A model generated the notes under the pieces. The model searched no databases and was not told the DNA's origin. It worked only from the letters and a program-made list of their open reading frames with translations. A DNA stretch of 13,896 nt from an uncultured Eubacteriales bacterium (GTDB taxonomy: Bacteria > Bacillota > Clostridia > Oscillospirales > Oscillospiraceae): contig CAUABY010000030.1 of the NCBI GenBank assembly GCA_958427375.1, positions 1-13,896 on the forward strand, given 5' to 3'. The translations under genes were made by a program, and so were the position numbers. This document shows, one piece after another, positions 13,613 to 13,896 of this stretch (within the stretch, counting starts at the first letter, position 1; each line of letters opens with the position of its first letter).

Positions 13613-13896
13613 ATGAAGCATGAGATATATATAACCCGTGAGATGAAAAACCTCGGCCATAACAATGCGGCGGCATTTATAAAAAAGGCCATAAACATGG
13701 CGCTTGAAGCTGAAAACATAGATGTGCCCTGTATAATCAGCGTGGCGCTGACGGACGATGAGGGCATACACGAGGTAAACCGCGAGTTTCGCGGAGTGGA
13801 CAGGGCGACGGATGTGCTCAGCTTCCCAATGAATGAGCTCGTCCCCGGAGAGTTTGACGCTGATATCTGCGAGCGGGATCTGGACACGGGCGCGGT
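13613..13896 (+). CDS. ybeY: Endoribonuclease YbeY (3' partial)
   Basis: The first 94 codons of YbeY, the single-strand endoribonuclease involved in 16S rRNA 3' maturation and 70S quality control; the reading frame is still open at the window end. The start is MKHEIYITREMKNLG, and VNREFRGVDRATDVLSFPM (residues 57-75) is the unmistakable family motif. The zinc-binding HGxLHLxGYDH region would be encoded beyond the window. The ATG follows the phoH stop by 2 bases, with AGGAAA about 7 bases upstream, so it is in the same operon. Confidence 0.93.
   Translation, partial: MKHEIYITREMKNLGHNNAAAFIKKAINMALEAENIDVPCIISVALTDDEGIHEVNREFRGVDRATDVLSFPMNELVPGEFDADICERDLDTGA

Overview
The window looks like chromosomal DNA of a spore-forming member of the Firmicutes, class Clostridia, probably near the Oscillospiraceae. 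The basis is protein style, strong AGGAGG-type ribosome binding sites, a GC-rich codon bias (judged by eye) and three sporulation genes (ylbJ, yqfC, yqfD). I see no transposase, phage gene, CRISPR array, tRNA or rRNA. Most genes are core genes.

Layout. (1) 1-4250, plus strand: a tightly overlapping operon with the end of a two-domain ABC ATPase, two permeases of the BmpA/Nup nucleoside-uptake type, and an EFR1-type flavodoxin/2x[4Fe-4S] protein. It ends at a perfect bidirectional terminator (4278-4313). (2) 4324-5068, minus strand: a two-gene unit made of a MoaE-like protein with an apparently incomplete active site and a small unknown gene upstream whose 3' half may be frameshifted. (3) 5069-5427: a 359-base AT-rich gap with two good plus-strand promoters and a run of hairpins, read as the murA control region. 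(4) 5428-7990, plus strand: murA, walJ (metallo-beta-lactamase fold) and rlmH, with overlapping ends. (5) 8039-10073, plus strand: a small DUF2007-like protein overlapping a phosphoglucomutase/phosphomannomutase gene. (6) 10063-11022, minus strand: ylbJ, convergent with and overlapping the mutase gene; the mutase terminator lies inside the ylbJ coding sequence. (7) 11138-13896, plus strand: yqfC, yqfD, phoH and the start of ybeY, which runs off the window.

How the genes fit together: the first operon is for solute uptake plus a redox protein. The murA-walJ-rlmH block joins peptidoglycan precursor synthesis, a WalJ-type hydrolase and ribosome modification. The mutase supplies hexose-1-phosphate for envelope sugars. 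ylbJ and yqfC-yqfD are mother-cell sporulation genes, followed by RNA-processing genes phoH and ybeY.

The most striking non-coding signal is between ylbJ and yqfC. A 34-base near-perfect inverted repeat carries the same sigma-E-like promoter pattern (GTATMAA, 14 bases, CATAGWTT) on both strands, which would fire two sporulation units divergently from one symmetric site. I found no clear evidence of a wholly new biological system. The best leads are this symmetric promoter, the MoaE-like pair, the murA leader and the Nup/EFR1 pairing.
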